DNA of 64,000 bases, taken from contig NW_022098067.1 in NCBI RefSeq assembly GCF_002288925.2, forward strand, positions 261,220 through 325,219, given 5' to 3'. The position numbers were made by a program, and so were the translations under genes. A model generated the notes under the pieces. The model was not told the origin of the DNA. It saw only the letters and a program-made list of their open reading frames with translations, and ran no database searches. Within the stretch, counting starts at the first letter, position 1; each line of letters starts with the position of its first letter. The stretch is from Delphinapterus leucas. Lineage: Eukaryota; Chordata; Mammalia; Artiodactyla; Monodontidae. Below, one piece after another: positions 44,970-58,799 of the stretch.

Positions 44970-45030
44970 ATTGGCTTGGCCAAAAAGTTCGTTCGGGTTT
45001 TTCTGTCGAAATTTTTGCCTAACCCAATGC
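44970..45030 (+). mobile_element. Miniature mariner element (MITE), internally deleted
   Basis: Left end TATTGGCTTGGCCAAAAAGT and right end, in reverse, CATTGGGTTAGGCAAAAATT are the paired termini of cetartiodactyl mariner elements. Only about 60 bp remains, nearly just the two inverted repeats. Confidence 0.7.
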
Positions 45031-45328
45031 ATCAAATGTAGAGGGGAGTTATGAACACTAGGGAAAAAAATGGGCTTTTTCTGCACAGGGAGGAAAATGA
45101 CTGTTCCACAGAACAATCATTTGTCATATGGTGAAATATATACAAAGGGTCAGAATGAGTGCTTTTGTAAATCTAACCTCCAGGGATCAGAGGTCTAGAA
45201 GTAAACTTAAATCTGATCCAAACTTAGATTCAAAAGCAGGCAGTTAGTCCAAGTAACATTCTGTTTCACAACTTTTCACTTTTGTCTTCCTATTTATCAT
45301 GATTCTCCATGACTAATCAGATGATCAT

Positions 45329-45352
45329 TAGCAATGATCATGATCATTGCTA
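45329..45352. repeat. 24-bp perfect palindrome
   Basis: The half-site TAGCAATGATCA is followed directly by its exact complement, with no spacer. Confidence 0.9.
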
Positions 45353-45925
45353 CCTCCAGCTGATATATCATTCTTTTAGCTATTCATTAATTTCTCAAGT
45401 GTCTGAGTCTTAAATGCTTCAGAATAAACAAAGTAAGACTGTAGATTTGGAGATAATATTTAAAAGAGAAATATAGAAAAAAAGTGACCAAATTAACTAC
45501 TTAAAAATAGGAAAGAAGGAAGGATGAGATGACAGGATGAAAGAATGAATACAGGAGAAAAGGGTATAATCTAGTAGAGGAGATGACCTCTGCATAAGAT
45601 TTTATAAGAAATAAAGAAAGAAGCTGTACAGGAAATATGCAGAAGGAAAGCTGTTTAGTTTAGAAAAAGCCCAAGGTAAAGCCACAAATAAGTGAAGCCT
45701 GAAATGATTTGGACATAGAGGAAAATCCAGGAACAGGATAAACAACCATACAGAGTCAAGAAAATTTAGTCTATATGTAAAATGGCAAAGGGTTAATTTT
45801 TTATTGAAGTGAAAAATGTGTGAAGGGCAATAATGAAAAATAAAGTTATGGGAAGACAGATTGAAGCTCATCGTGGAAGGCCATTAGCCTGCAACTAATA
45901 TGTTTAGTTTATTTAATTTATTTTA

Positions 45926-46388
45926 CAGCAAGTCCCCTACATATGAACCTTCAGGCTGCAAACTTTCAAAGATGCGAACGTGCATTCCATCAACGTCCGG
46001 CGTGAGTGAAATTTCAGCTTGCCCCCCGTCTCCTATTGCTGACCATCTTTCAGCTCTACCGTCTCCCACTTCCTCTCCCTCCTCCAGTCAGTAACTCTTC
46101 TTGCCCATTCACTCGAAGCCAGCCCCTTTATGCCAGCTGTTGTACTGTACTGCTGTACTTTCCAAGGTACTGTACTGTAAGATTAAAAATGTTTTCTTTA
46201 TTTTTTGTGTTTGTTTGGTTTTTATGTATTATTTGTGTGAAAAGAATTATAAACCTATTACAGTACAGTACTATATAGCTGGCTGTGTTAGTTGGGTACC
46301 TAGGCTAACTTTGTTGGACTTATGAACAAGTTGGACTTATGAACGCACTCTCGGAATGGAACTCGTTAGTATGTAAGGGGAATTACTG
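45926..46388 (+). mobile_element. Tigger-like (pogo/Tc1-mariner) non-autonomous DNA transposon
   Basis: A 463-bp element flanked by TA (45924-45925 and 46389-46390), with imperfect terminal inverted repeats: CAGCAAGTCCCCTACATATG at the left against CAGTAATTCCCCTTACATAC read from the right. Repeated GTACTGTACTG words occur internally in opposite orientations. No transposase frame survives. Confidence 0.75.
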
Positions 46389-46390
46389 TA

Positions 46391-47875
46391 GATGTTTAGT
46401 TGATTTTGTTGGTGATGGAAAGCCATGTTTCTACAAAATACATTCAATTAAATTTTTTACATTTCAATAAAATTTTGTATTTTTACTCTAGAAAATTTTA
46501 AATATAAAAAAAGTTAGAGGAAAATAAATCATTTACATTCAAGCTGCTAGGAGAAAAACACTATTAACACTTTACTGTACTTTTGATTTTTTAATACCTG
46601 TGTATACATTTTTACATCATGCTGATCATGGAAAATTTATAAAATGTTATCTATTTTTTTCCACAAAACTGAATCTCATCAGCCAAAAATAAGTACTAAT
46701 AAGGTGATATATTCCCTCTGCATTATAAAATGAAACATGTTGCCTATGGGTTTTTTAAAATGTACATGCTTCATGGTTGAAATAAGATCATATATGCTAA
46801 TTTTTATGTCTGTTTTCCACAGAAACATTCAAACATTTTAGTTGGAATGTGAACTACAGTAGAAATAGGGAATTGAGAACAGATAATACTTGCACGTGGA
46901 ATGACTATCTTTTTCATTTATAAAAGCCTAATGACTCAGATCACTCAACAGGAGTGGTAAATGTGTTGAAATCCATCATTCAAATTCCTTGGCAATGACA
47001 ATGGCCATTATGTGACTCCAGGCAACTCTGATTTTATGGAAAGAAGGAGAGCATTTTGTAATATTCTTGGCATAATTATTTCAATTTTGCAAACAAAGTT
47101 TTTAGTGGTACTCCAATGGGCAGTATATTTCATCTGATTGTAGGATATAAAATGTTGCTTGAGAAACACTTTTTCTCATATGATGATTAGAGTAGAAGCA
47201 GAAGAGAAATAAGTGTGAGAAGCAGCATGGACCAAGCATAACCCCATACTGCCAAATCCACCTAAGTCACCTTTCAGTTAGAAAACTGCAAACAAACCGA
47301 GAAAAGATAGCTCTGTTAAACTTTTTAGAGCCTGAACTATGCATTCTGGAATTGTTCATTTTGAGTCAGTTGGCAATTGTATGTTTTTATGTAATTTTCC
47401 AAGGGTGGTTCAGGAGAAATTTACTGATTCTACCATATCTGAGCATCTCTTTTGTTAACCTCTCTTATGGAAGATATCTTGGATGGGTATGCAACTCTAC
47501 GGTCACAATTTCTTTTCTCTCTTCCAGAATCAACAACCATCCGATAGAGATGTGGCTTCAGTGTTTTCTCATTCATAGAAAAATAAATGTCCTTGTCTCT
47601 GATCAGACATTTGAGGAAAAAAATATATTTCTAGTTCTTTCAAATGACCATAAGTTCCTGAGGTTTCATATGATAAACATAGATAAGCAATCTTTTGTTT
47701 TATCCAATATAGCTTCTCTGTCCTTATAAACAGTGGGAAAATGTATTCTAAAACAGCAACTTTGTTTTCAATGTTATAACTTCTTTTTTTCCTTGCATTT
47801 TATGTGCTGTAGTGCAAGTTTGGGAAAGACTACTTCAGCGGCTACTAGCCAGCGTCTTCTTTTTTTTAAAGAACT
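46391..47875. other. Intergenic, no recognised gene
   Basis: AT-rich. A 125-codon open frame at 47352-47729 has no recognisable motif and is likely chance. No MMP12 3' exon is seen here. Confidence 0.4.
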
Positions 47876-47879
47876 ATTA

Positions 47880-48345
47880 AAATACATATATATAATTTTC
47901 TAATTACATATAGTTTTGTGTTTTACATTTAGGTCTGTGATTCATTTTGAGCTAATTTTTGTGAAGAGTGTAAGACTGTATCTCAATTCAGTTTTTTCCA
48001 TGTGCATGTCCAGTTGTCCCAGCACCATTTGTTGAAAATACTATCTTTGCTCCATTGCATTGCCTTTGATCCTTTGTCAAAGATCAGTTGACTATATTTA
48101 TGTGAATCTATATCTGGGCTTTCTATTCTGTTTCATTGATCTATTTGTCTATTCTTTTGCCCATACCGCACTGAGTTGATTACTGTAGCAAATTGTTCTC
48201 CTTCAACACAGTGTTGGCTATTCTGGATCTTCTGCCTCTCCATATAAACTTTAGTATTAGTTTGTTATACCCAAAAAATAACTTGCTGGGATTTTGATTG
48301 AGGCCATTTGTTTTCTTAGACTGAAAATTTTCCCATTTAATGTTT
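47880..48345 (-). repeat. Old L1 ORF2 fragment, reversed
   Basis: Blocks CCAGTTGTCCCAGCACCATT, GCCTTTGATCCTTTGTCAAA and GGGCTTTCTATTCTGTTTCA are reversed L1 ORF2/3' sequence. Confidence 0.8.
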
Positions 48346-49785
48346 TTTGTAAGATAAGTGAAAACATTGGAACCTTGCTTCTATGAGATTTATCCGGCAG
48401 TAGTGATTGAGGTGGATTAGAATAAAAATAAGGTAAAGTTGACTGGTTTATTATAATTATCTAAGTGAGCTGTAAGGGGAATCTGAAGTATTGCAGATAT
48501 AAGTAAAAAGAATTGAGAATGGAAAGAGATGACACAGACAGAAAAGGGACAGGAAGGATTAAAAAGGCATGGATGCCAATAATCTTGCAAAATGGGAAGA
48601 ACTGAAACTAGCTCATCTACAGTTGAGATTGAGTTCCTTTGTTTGTGACTTGGCAGGCCTCTCCCTGGTGTGGAAAAAAACAAAGACCAACCAAATGCGA
48701 CCAAGCAATTGCTATTTATCCAGAGCTTGCTGTAACAAGGGAGTCAGCCACCAAAACGTGTGTTTTCGCAGAGACTCAAAGCAGATAGACACGTGGGAAA
48801 CATTACAGTGGGGAAAAGGGAACGTTTTGTGTATATCCTGATTGAAAGCTATTGATCTGGGGATGCTGTAGGTGGGCTAACTAGAAGTGCGTATCCTGTG
48901 AAATTGGTTAGAAAATCCAATTGGATCCTCAGTTGGTAATGAGACAAAAAAAGCCCATCAGTTTCTCAGAAAATCTTAGCCATTTTAGATTGATTGTCAC
49001 AGAAGTTATTGTTTAGCATTCTGGATTGTCACTAGAGATATCAATCTAGCTTCCTGCACTTACAACAAGCTGGCTTCCTGGGTTGTTTATTGAAGATAAG
49101 GAGATTGGTTCCCTGGGCAAGTTGCTACAGGTTGTGGGTCAAAGTTCTATTTTTATATATAGTACAATCATTGTCTGTTTGTCTATTCAGTCTCTCACTG
49201 GAAAAGTCTCTACTCCATGCCTTATGCACCTCTGAAATAGATGAAAGTTTGGGGTATTTACACTTGGCTGAATTAATTTTTCTTTTGTTATCCATATATT
49301 TTTTGCTTAAATTCTGGAATTTATAAGTGCTTTATTCTGAGGGTTAGGTCAAATATCTGTAACCATTGATACTCATTGCCCTGACAAATCTGTATAATGA
49401 TCCTAGGCACTGCTTTGCCATGGCTGAGACACTTCACCTTCTTATGAGTCATGATTTGTTAATGTTGACACATATTTTTGGATGGGTCATATTATGTAGG
49501 AAGGACAAAATGAAATTGTATTGTATAACTAAATTAGAGTTGGATATGTACCAAGGCAGAGCTAACTCACATAAACCTAGAGAGCAGGTGTTGGTGTGCC
49601 AGCTTACTCTCCATTAAAGCTATACCATTAGAATAATGGAAAAAGAGATTCTGAACTTTCATTATTTTATATACTTTTAGGTAATTAGTGTCTCTTGCTC
49701 TTCTCAGAGTGTGTAGTATTGTCAAACAGGTATGTATCAGAACTCTCTTTTAAGAAAGGAGAAAGCCACTATATATTGATTATCT
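48346..49785. other. Intergenic; 48680-49020 repeat-like but unassigned
   Basis: A stretch with GGGAAACATTACAGTGGGGA and GGGATGCTGTAGGTGGGCTA has the feel of an old LTR or other interspersed repeat, but I could not name it or find its ends. Confidence 0.3.
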
Positions 49786-49789
49786 ACTA

Positions 49790-49945
49790 TGAACCCAGCA
49801 TGTTATATTATGTGTAATCTTTACACCCACATTACAAGGTAAATATCAGTATCCTCAGTTCACAGATGAAAAAATGGAGTTCAGAAAAGTTAAAACATTT
49901 GTTCAAGTTCACATACACAGTGAGTAGCAGAGATAATGCACATGT
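49790..49945 (-). repeat. MIR-like SINE
   Basis: Reverse MIR: TCAGTTCACAGATGAAAAAA and GTTCAAGTTCACATACACAG. Confidence 0.6.
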
Positions 49946-50784
49946 TGTTCAGTCAAAACCTATAAATCAAATAGAAACAAGAGTTTGTAATGTCTTCAGA
50001 CTAAATTCAATCTCTGCATTTCATTTATTTATAACACCATCTTAGCCTGGACCTAACCCTTTCCAAAATTTCTCTCTCAAATATTCATATTTTCAAAAAC
50101 TAAATACTGGATATGTCTATCATCCCAGTGTATGTCTCGTAGTCTTCAATATTAGGGCCTCCTATCATGAACGTCTGACGTTCTGACTTCCCTCTCCTCT
50201 TTCTAAGTCCAGTCTTTCCTGTCAATTATCTTTCACTTGTGCTGTCCGTATGCAGCCCAGTTAGGACAAATGTCTATGAGCAGTGATTATGTGTTATTGA
50301 GATTAAAAAATCCAAAGTATCCTCAGTCAGCAAGGTTGGTCAAAGCTCCAATTCCAGAAAACATTAGTAAAAATGTTGCTAGCCATGAATTCCTAAGCGT
50401 TTATTAAAAAATCCAACTCTAAGGTTCTAAGCATAAACACACAATTCAGTACCTTTGTGGCCCCAAACACATTTCACAATCCTTCCTTCCTCTGAAAATC
50501 ATATTTTATGCAATTATAAGATTGCGACATACTGTTCCAAGTCATGAATTTAGAGGAAAAGTGGAAAAACTTCTCAAATTTCCACCCTTACTTATATTCA
50601 CATCTCCCTCAAGATATTTTATTGTCAATTTGACTGCTCCAAAAAAGCACAGAATTAGAGTAAGATTTTTTGCTGTTGATAATTTATTAACTCTTTTATC
50701 TTGCCCCTAATAGTTGAGCCAAATTGTATCAGATCATGCTCCTTATTAGTTGAAAGATTATCAGTCAATAGAGTCAAAGTGGGA

Positions 50785-50920
50785 TAGTAGAAACAGCTTG
50801 AGTTTGGGTGAAACAGTCCTCAGTTAGAATCTTAATATGGACTTACTAGGTCTGTGACACCAAATAAATTATTTACCTTCTCTGTGTCCTTTTTTCTTTA
50901 TTCTTAAAATAGCAATAAAA
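50785..50920 (+). repeat. MIR-like SINE (partial)
   Basis: CTAGGTCTGTGACACCAAAT and TTATTTACCTTCTCTGTGTC correspond to the MIR core, with decay. Confidence 0.5.
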
Positions 50921-50934
50921 ATGTCTATCTTACC

Positions 50935-51560
50935 CCTGCCCACCCGTGGGCTGACACCAGCCCAGAGGGCCCATGGACCCCAGCTTGTGCAGCTAGCTCC
51001 ACAGGGACATGGTTCCACCCTCTAGCAGGCCCACAGCCACTGCATGAGACAGGACCTAGCAGCCATTTGGGCCAGCTCCACCTTCCAGTGTGCATACTGT
51101 AGTTGGGCCAGCCACAAAAGAAGGGGGCACACAACTCAATTAGGGCACACTTCTACAGCATATAGCTTTAATAACCAGAGGGGAACATATTGCTGACCCC
51201 CATAGGACATGCCCTACATAACACCACTTTTCCAAGATCTGGAAATTCAACTGACCTACCTAATACATAGAAGTAAACACAAAGAAATAGGCAAAATGAG
51301 GAGACAGAGGAAAATGTTCCAAACAAAGTAACAATATCTTTTAAAAATTGAAGATAAGCTATCTATCCATTAAAGAGTTCTAGGCAATGGTCATAAAATG
51401 TTCACTAAACTCGAAAGAAGAATGGATGAAAGCAGTATGAATTTCAACAAAGAATTAGAAAATAAAAAACAAACAGAGCTGAAGAATACAATAACTGAAA
51501 TTTTAAAATATGATAGAAGGAATCAACAGTAGATTAGTTGAGACTAATCAGAATAAGTTT
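50935..51560 (+). repeat. L1 5' UTR/ORF1 fragment
   Basis: A GC-rich segment, then AAAATGAGGAGACAGAGGAA, which parallels the ORF1 start of the long L1 at 17313, followed by a decayed ORF1 N-terminal part ending in GAAGGAATCAACAGTAGATT. Confidence 0.7.
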
Positions 51561-52745
<1,185 letters not shown>

Positions 52746-52790
52746 TTATTAAAAGAAAAAAAAAGAAAATTAGTACATCTATACATGCTA

Positions 52791-52985
<195 letters not shown>

Positions 52986-53516
52986 TTACCAGCAGAACAA
53001 AAGAAACAAAAATACATGGAAACCATGTGTTAATTTTGTCTTATTACAATACTTCATTTCTGCTAACATCATTTGAGAATGAAGTGTTTCATAAATCAAT
53101 AGACCAGATGAGAAAAACTTGCTTCATTAGCTACAGAAATATGTATCCTTGGACACCTTAGTCCTTAAACAGAATCTAACTTGATTTCTACTCATTTATG
53201 ATTTACAGGTCATCATTATGAAGGATTTACATTTGTAGAAGCTTATGCTTTTTGCGCCTGCTCCCAGACTTCTGCATTTATTCATCTAAGTAGTCTATAA
53301 AATTTTCTCTTGCCTCTTATTTATCATAGATTCAGCTTTATTCTCCTTTTATTTACAGCCTTTCTACTCTGCTCTGGACTTACAAGCCCAACAAATCCAT
53401 TGAGTGAACAATCCTCCCTCTAGAGACACTATTACACAGGAATAGTGTTAACAATTGAGGGAGGCTTCCTGTAGACCTGGGAGAAATTAGAAAAATACTT
53501 GGCTATGATGTTATAC

Positions 53517-53764
53517 CTGTAGGTGATAAAACGGTTCTTCTAGACTGGCCTCCCTGGCATTACTCTGAAATTATGAACATCGGGGACTCCACATCGAGGT
53601 CTGTGCATCATGTCCAGAGTAGATGTGTCCAGTTGCCCAGTCACTTTTAGCCCCAAGAACTGCTGCATTTCCTGGATTTTATCTTCTATGAAGTTCCTAT
53701 TGACTTTCATTTTTGTCATTGGAGTTGTTTTCATCTCAAGGCTATAAAAGTTTACCAAGTACCT
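53517..53764 (-). pseudogene. MMP12: MMP12 exon 2 with premature stop
   Basis: A 248-nt exon with normal acceptor and donor. One nonsense codon (TAG at 53540-53542) replaces the Trp of the family's PxW(R/E) motif. Confidence 0.94.
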
Positions 53765-54067
53765 CTGGAAAAAATATATTTATTAATACATTATTTTATG
53801 TGGAAAGGTTTCTGTTGGCACTCTGTGTTTATAACACAAATGCACACTGATGCTTTTTTAAGGCAAAGGTTTTGGCCATTTGGGAGAGTTACTCAGTTTT
53901 CTTCCTGAATCTCTCACATATATAGATGTCATTAAACTTTTGCTTAATTTTTCTCCTGTTAATCTGTCTCATGTCAATTTAATTTTTAGACCAGCCAGAA
54001 GAATCTAGAAAAGTAGAGGAAAATTTCTTCTTCCCAGACATTTTTTTCTTACATACCTCTTTGGCAA

Positions 54068-54150
54068 AAATAAATAAGTAAGTAAATAAATAAATACATA
54101 CATATATAAATGAATAAATAAATAAATAAATAAAAATAAAACAACAACAT
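54068..54150 (+). repeat. (TAAA)n microsatellite in MMP12 intron 1
   Basis: An imperfect run of AAAT/AAGT/ATAC units, about 80 bp. Confidence 0.9.
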
Positions 54151-54284
54151 CAAAAAACCATACTAAAAGCAAATAGCCTCCGGAAGCAGTTTTCAACTAG
54201 TACTTTTAAAGATAAAACTGGTTAATGCAATAAATGTTAAAGACAAAAATCAGGCTAGATAAATTCTATAGTGTCAATACTTAC

Positions 54285-54389
54285 CTGAGCAAATACCACA
54301 TCATTTTCTTCAGAGCTTGAATAGTCAGTCAGGGGAGCAGCTCCAGAAGCAGTGACCTGCAGAACCAGTATCAATAAAAGAAACTTCAT
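54285..54389 (-). pseudogene. MMP12: MMP12 exon 1 (intact)
   Basis: A 105-nt exon, 35 codons open, ATG at 54389, donor GTAAGT. It shows no lesion. Confidence 0.92.
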
Positions 54390-54462
54390 TCTACACCTCT
54401 TCTGAAGAGCTTAACCCAATTTATCCTCTTCCTTTTCAGTACAAGTTCCTTAAATGTCTCTC

Positions 54463-54470
54463 TTTATATA
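54463..54470 (-). promoter_or_regulatory. MMP12: MMP12 TATA box (TATATAAA)
   Basis: TATATAAA on the minus strand, 74-81 bp upstream of the ATG, still intact although the gene is broken. Confidence 0.8.
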
Positions 54471-54509
54471 GCTCTTAGGCCAGGCTCTGTAAATACGAAA
54501 TCCATTGCA

Positions 54510-54516
54510 TGACTCA
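54510..54516 (-). promoter_or_regulatory. MMP12: MMP12 AP-1 site (TGAGTCA)
   Basis: A perfect AP-1 motif about 46 bp upstream of the TATA box, matching the position in MMP1 and MMP3. It is preserved in the pseudogene. Confidence 0.8.
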
Positions 54517-54519
54517 CAG

Positions 54520-56375
54520 TTGATATCATCCTTTGATTTATCTCAAAAAAATACAAGCACATGTATGACCTTATTTTACAACCAACAGTGGGTCAGTTAA
54601 TATCTAACCCATCAATGGGTCAATTAGCATCAAACTCATCCCTCACTCAGACAACTCAGAGTATATTTCTTCAAAATAAATAAGCCACAACTTCCATCTA
54701 CCTTATAGAATAAACCATTATATGAGAAATATTAAGCACGTAAAATATGAAAATAACTTAAAAATACATTTTTAGGAAGTTCAGGATCTGAACTTTCACT
54801 ATAATACTTTCCTTATGTTTATTATAAGTGAAATAAGTTTTTTAAAAAACTAAATCTAAGAAGTTAGATAAAGTTCTTTTGTTAGAATAGAAAAATACTC
54901 TCTAAGCTGAATTTAGCTCCCTAGAGAACTGTAATATAGAGATTCCCTGTTTAGAAAGGAAAAGTTTATAACAGCATGATGTTTTATGTTTGTTCTCTGT
55001 ATTGTGGAGGCTTAGATCCTGTTTCTATAATTTGAGATCTTCAGGCATCTAAATTGAGGCCTAATCCCAACTGCATAGCTGGGTAGAGAGATTCCAGAGG
55101 CAAATTTCCTTTCCTCCTTCATGTTGGTAGCATGAAGGTCAACACTTCAACTTTGGGAGGTAGCAAAATTTGCCTCTGGAATCTATCTGCCTCCCGATCA
55201 GCTCAGCCTCCTCCCTAATGGTCCCATTAACACAGAATCTGTCTTTCAGTCAATAGAGAATGTTTGAAGACTGAAAACATTTAAGACTCAAGGAATAAAT
55301 TACAAAGACAGAAATGCAAGCAATAGGGCTCCCTTCTGATTCTATGTGAAGAGTCTGGGGGGTGGGGGGTGCACAAAACAGTGTGTTATGATTCAGTCAT
55401 TACTCTGACCCACCTTCAAGGCCTGGGAAATGCTGGCTGCTCCCCAGGATTTTCCTGAGGCTGGGGCTCCAAGGTGAATGATTTCCTTCTTACGTAGGAA
55501 GGAAAGGGGGTCGTCTGCATTGCACCTGGTATCTACCTCCATACTCTGCCTTTTTCAAGCTCTGTGATTTAACCTCTAGGATTTTTAGGTATTTCATTTG
55601 AAAATGGGAATGATAACTTTTACCTCCTCATGCTTTTATGATGATTAAATGAAGCGATGTGTAATAAGTACAGCACATATTACAGGTGCTCATTAATATT
55701 TATTCTTTTCCCCTTGGCCTCAAAGGACAACGTCATGCACTGTAAGTTTGCAACCAGATGTGGCTCTAGGATTTATGAAGAGGAAGATAATATAGAAGAA
55801 TTGTAAGGTAGTCCTTTCAAATATTGAATTTAACTAGAGAATTATAAGAGGAGTATGACAGTTTGGCTATAAATCATGGAAAATGGGATTTATTAGAAAA
55901 TATGGGAGGGGTTTGTTCTCCAACAGCAGAACAATGCCCAGTGAGAACAGAGACAGTCAGTGTTGCCCTCCACTGTATTCCTTGTGCCTAAAACTACCTT
56001 AAACTTAGTAGGTGCTCAATAAATATATGTGAATGAATCTAGTTGGAGAATAGGGCCTAAAGACATCAGTAGTAAACTTCCTTTATGGGAGCAATCATTA
56101 CACAAGAGATTGTGCTCCTAAACCTCTCTGAAAGCATACAGAACTGTTCTTATCCACAGCAGGAAAGAATCTGGTTCTTGGAAGACTTTCAAGCAGTCTA
56201 GAAAGTATAGGATGTAAGATGCGTGGTTAAAGCTTCCCAAGATACAAAGGAAGTGAAAGAATGCCCTCATTGTCAGGTTGCTAAAAATAGAAAGTGACAC
56301 CCCAATTTTAATGGTCTCTGGGTCTTTGCTTATCAAATGTCTCAAATGGGTAATTTGGGTCCCTTTGGACAGAGA
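54520..56375. other. Intergenic upstream of MMP12; hairpin at 55091-55182
   Basis: No gene was recognised in this stretch. A nested inverted repeat is described under findings. A short G-run, GGGGGGTGGGGGGTG, lies near 55357-55371. Confidence 0.45.
55091..55182. repeat. Nested inverted repeat (hairpin)
   Basis: The outer arms ATTCCAGAGGCAAATTT (55091-55107) and their exact complement (55166-55182) enclose a second hairpin, CCTTCATG (55116-55123) with CATGAAGG (55131-55138). Confidence 0.85.
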
Positions 56376-56379
56376 ACAT

Positions 56380-56635
56380 TGCAGTCAGTGGTCGTAAATT
56401 GAGGGTCTAGGGTCAAGTTGATCTGCTTTAGAATCTTAGCTCCATCACTTTATGACCTTGAGCAATCATTGTCATCTCTTTAAGACTTAATTTCTTCATT
56501 TGTAAAATTGGAACAATAATAGCAGCTATCTCAAGAGTTGTTATAAGAATTACAGGGGAATTTATATAGTCTAGTGGGGGAATTATATAGCCTAGTGCCT
56601 GACACACCTTAAAGATTCAGTGATTTGGTATCTTC
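56380..56635 (+). repeat. MIR-like SINE
   Basis: CTTTATGACCTTGAGCAATC, TTTCTTCATTTGTAAAATTG and TAGTGCCTGACACACCTTAA in MIR order. Confidence 0.7.
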
Positions 56636-57659
56636 CTTCCTTTACTGCACTCTTATGTAAGACATTTAAAAGAGGCTGGTAATGAGGATGAGAAAGGGAG
56701 ATCAGCTACATGCCCAGACCAAGCTCCTGTGGTAGAAGGAGCTACAATAAGATTATGATCTAGGCCCAGGATAGAAGCCGAGTCCCATCAGAGACATGGC
56801 TTCCAGGGGACACACTGAGTGAAGTGATAATCAAGGGGTCATTGGCAATGCTTTAGGTGAAAATGAGCATATCTATGAAAGTGCAGAAAGTAGCCTAGAT
56901 CAGAGTTCCTCACAAGGGAGGACTTGCACTGAGTTTCCTTATTAAAAGGCAGATTTTATAACCCAAATCTTCCAAAAGTATCTAAAGCTCTATTATATTG
57001 TTTCCTTCTTGACAAACACTAGCACATTCTAAGGTATAGCCCTGATTTAATCACCTTCAGCTGGTTGTTGTCATGCTTGAGGTACAGAGGCAAATCAAAA
57101 CATGGTCATCAGTAAGGACCGAGAAGGAGAAATGTTCCCCAAATACATAAAGAAATCCCTTAGCTGACCTCTTCACCAATAGTCTGTTCATGCAGGAAGA
57201 AAATTTCAGCTAGTTAAACCTCTCCTTTTATGGATGAAGAAACGGGAGTCTGGAAAAGGGAAATGAACTGCCTAATAAGACCTCTGGGAGTTCTCCTGAC
57301 TCTTTCCTGACTTATTGCTACAATATACATTATTTTGTCCCATACCACTTTGATTTTTCTTCAGATTTCTATCTTTTTATGGCTAACTTACTACTGCAAA
57401 CACTATAAAAATGATACTATAATACCCTCAATCTTTTTAGTTAAAGTCAGGTTGTCCCCTTTGCCATTGTAGGGGCCAGAAGTAACCAGACAGTCCTGGG
57501 AATGTTGTAGGTGAATCTGGACCCTCAGGGCAGTGGCAGTACTGGTCTTCTCTCTGGAGACTCACCTTCTGTACATCTCTTCCCTGCCTTGGTCTGGGCA
57601 TTGTCCTGCTGCGAAGGTGCCTTTGTTGCCAAGGCTCCCAGGAATTGGCCCAGAGCACC

Positions 57660-57850
57660 TCTGAAAAGCATAATGTTTAGAGTCACCCTACTCAGTTGTA
57701 TGGACTTAGACAAGTTAACTTTCCCATGCCTCAGTTTCTTTATATGTAAAATGGGAATAGTATTGAAGTTTTGTAAAGAATAAATGACATAATCCATTAA
57801 AGCACCTACTTTCCTATGATGAGAACTCCATAAATGTTCATTCTTTGCCT
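57660..57850 (+). repeat. MIR-like SINE (3' half)
   Basis: TATGTAAAATGGGAATAGTA and later CTCCATAAATGTTCATTCTT match the MIR 3' half. Confidence 0.55.
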
Positions 57851-58559
57851 TCTCCTTTTACCACTGTCTCTGTATGTTGGTCATGCCATGGTTGGTCTAG
57901 ACCAGCTAACTTTTTCCATATAGGAGAAAAGTTAGCCTGAGTGTTTTCAACCAGAAGTGCATCTACACCCAGCAAAGAAGCACAAACAGGCTGGAGAAGT
58001 GCTCGTGTTGATGGTGGAGATGGCTCTTAGAGTCTTCTCCCACCTTCTTCCAGAATCAACTGGAACTTGACCCTACATGGAACTGCTACATGGCTGTCCA
58101 TAAGGCAGATTTTTGGAGTAACTGATTAGAAACCCACTGCCTTCCAAACTAGTTCTCAGCCCACAATTGTGTCAGTGGGTTCCCTAACCCCATGACATTC
58201 CTCCCAAGGGGGAAGGTGCAGAACACTGGTGAAAACATGGAATGTATAGGGTTTGGCAGTGAGGTCGATCACACTGGGTGCAGCCCAGAGAAGTAGAGGG
58301 AGGAAATAGGGAAGGTAATTGTAGCAGTGGCTCCTTTTTCTTGTCCCTTTTCTTCCCCCAGCAAATGGTTCTCCCTCAAACAACTATAAAATAAGACAAA
58401 AATGCAACAGGAAGCAGGTGTCCTATGTGTACATCCCAAGGTAGAGACAACGTGATGATATACACATATGTATTGTTAGTCAATTGTCTATTTTCCTGGG
58501 CTTTCCAACAACAAAGTAAGTGCCTAAGGGTAGAGATAATGACTCAGATAACTCTGAAC

Positions 58560-58790
58560 TGGTTTGACTTTGAAGCTGGGTTTAACAGGAAGAGCAAAGC
58601 TTTGGAAACAGACTTGGCCTCAAACTTCAGCTATGTTACCTACCAATTGTGTGGCTTTGGGCAAGGTATTTAAGTTCATTTTCCCCATCCATAAGTGAAC
58701 ATTTGAAGGATTAAAACAGATGATGCATGAAACTGCTCAGCACTATGTCTGGCACATTAACAGCCTGTCCATAAATGTTGGTTCTCTTTC
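58560..58790 (+). repeat. MIR-like SINE
   Basis: GTGTGGCTTTGGGCAAGGTA followed by CTGGCACATTAACAGCC and CATAAATGTTGGTTCTC. Confidence 0.7.
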
Positions 58791-58799
58791 TTTGGTGAC

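Noticed and set aside
44817..45116. Serine/leucine/phenylalanine-rich open frames
   Set aside because: Translation of a polypurine tract.
47352..47729. 125-codon open frame in the MMP3-MMP12 interval
   Set aside because: Low-complexity hydrophobic composition, no motif, no splice context; likely chance in AT-rich DNA.
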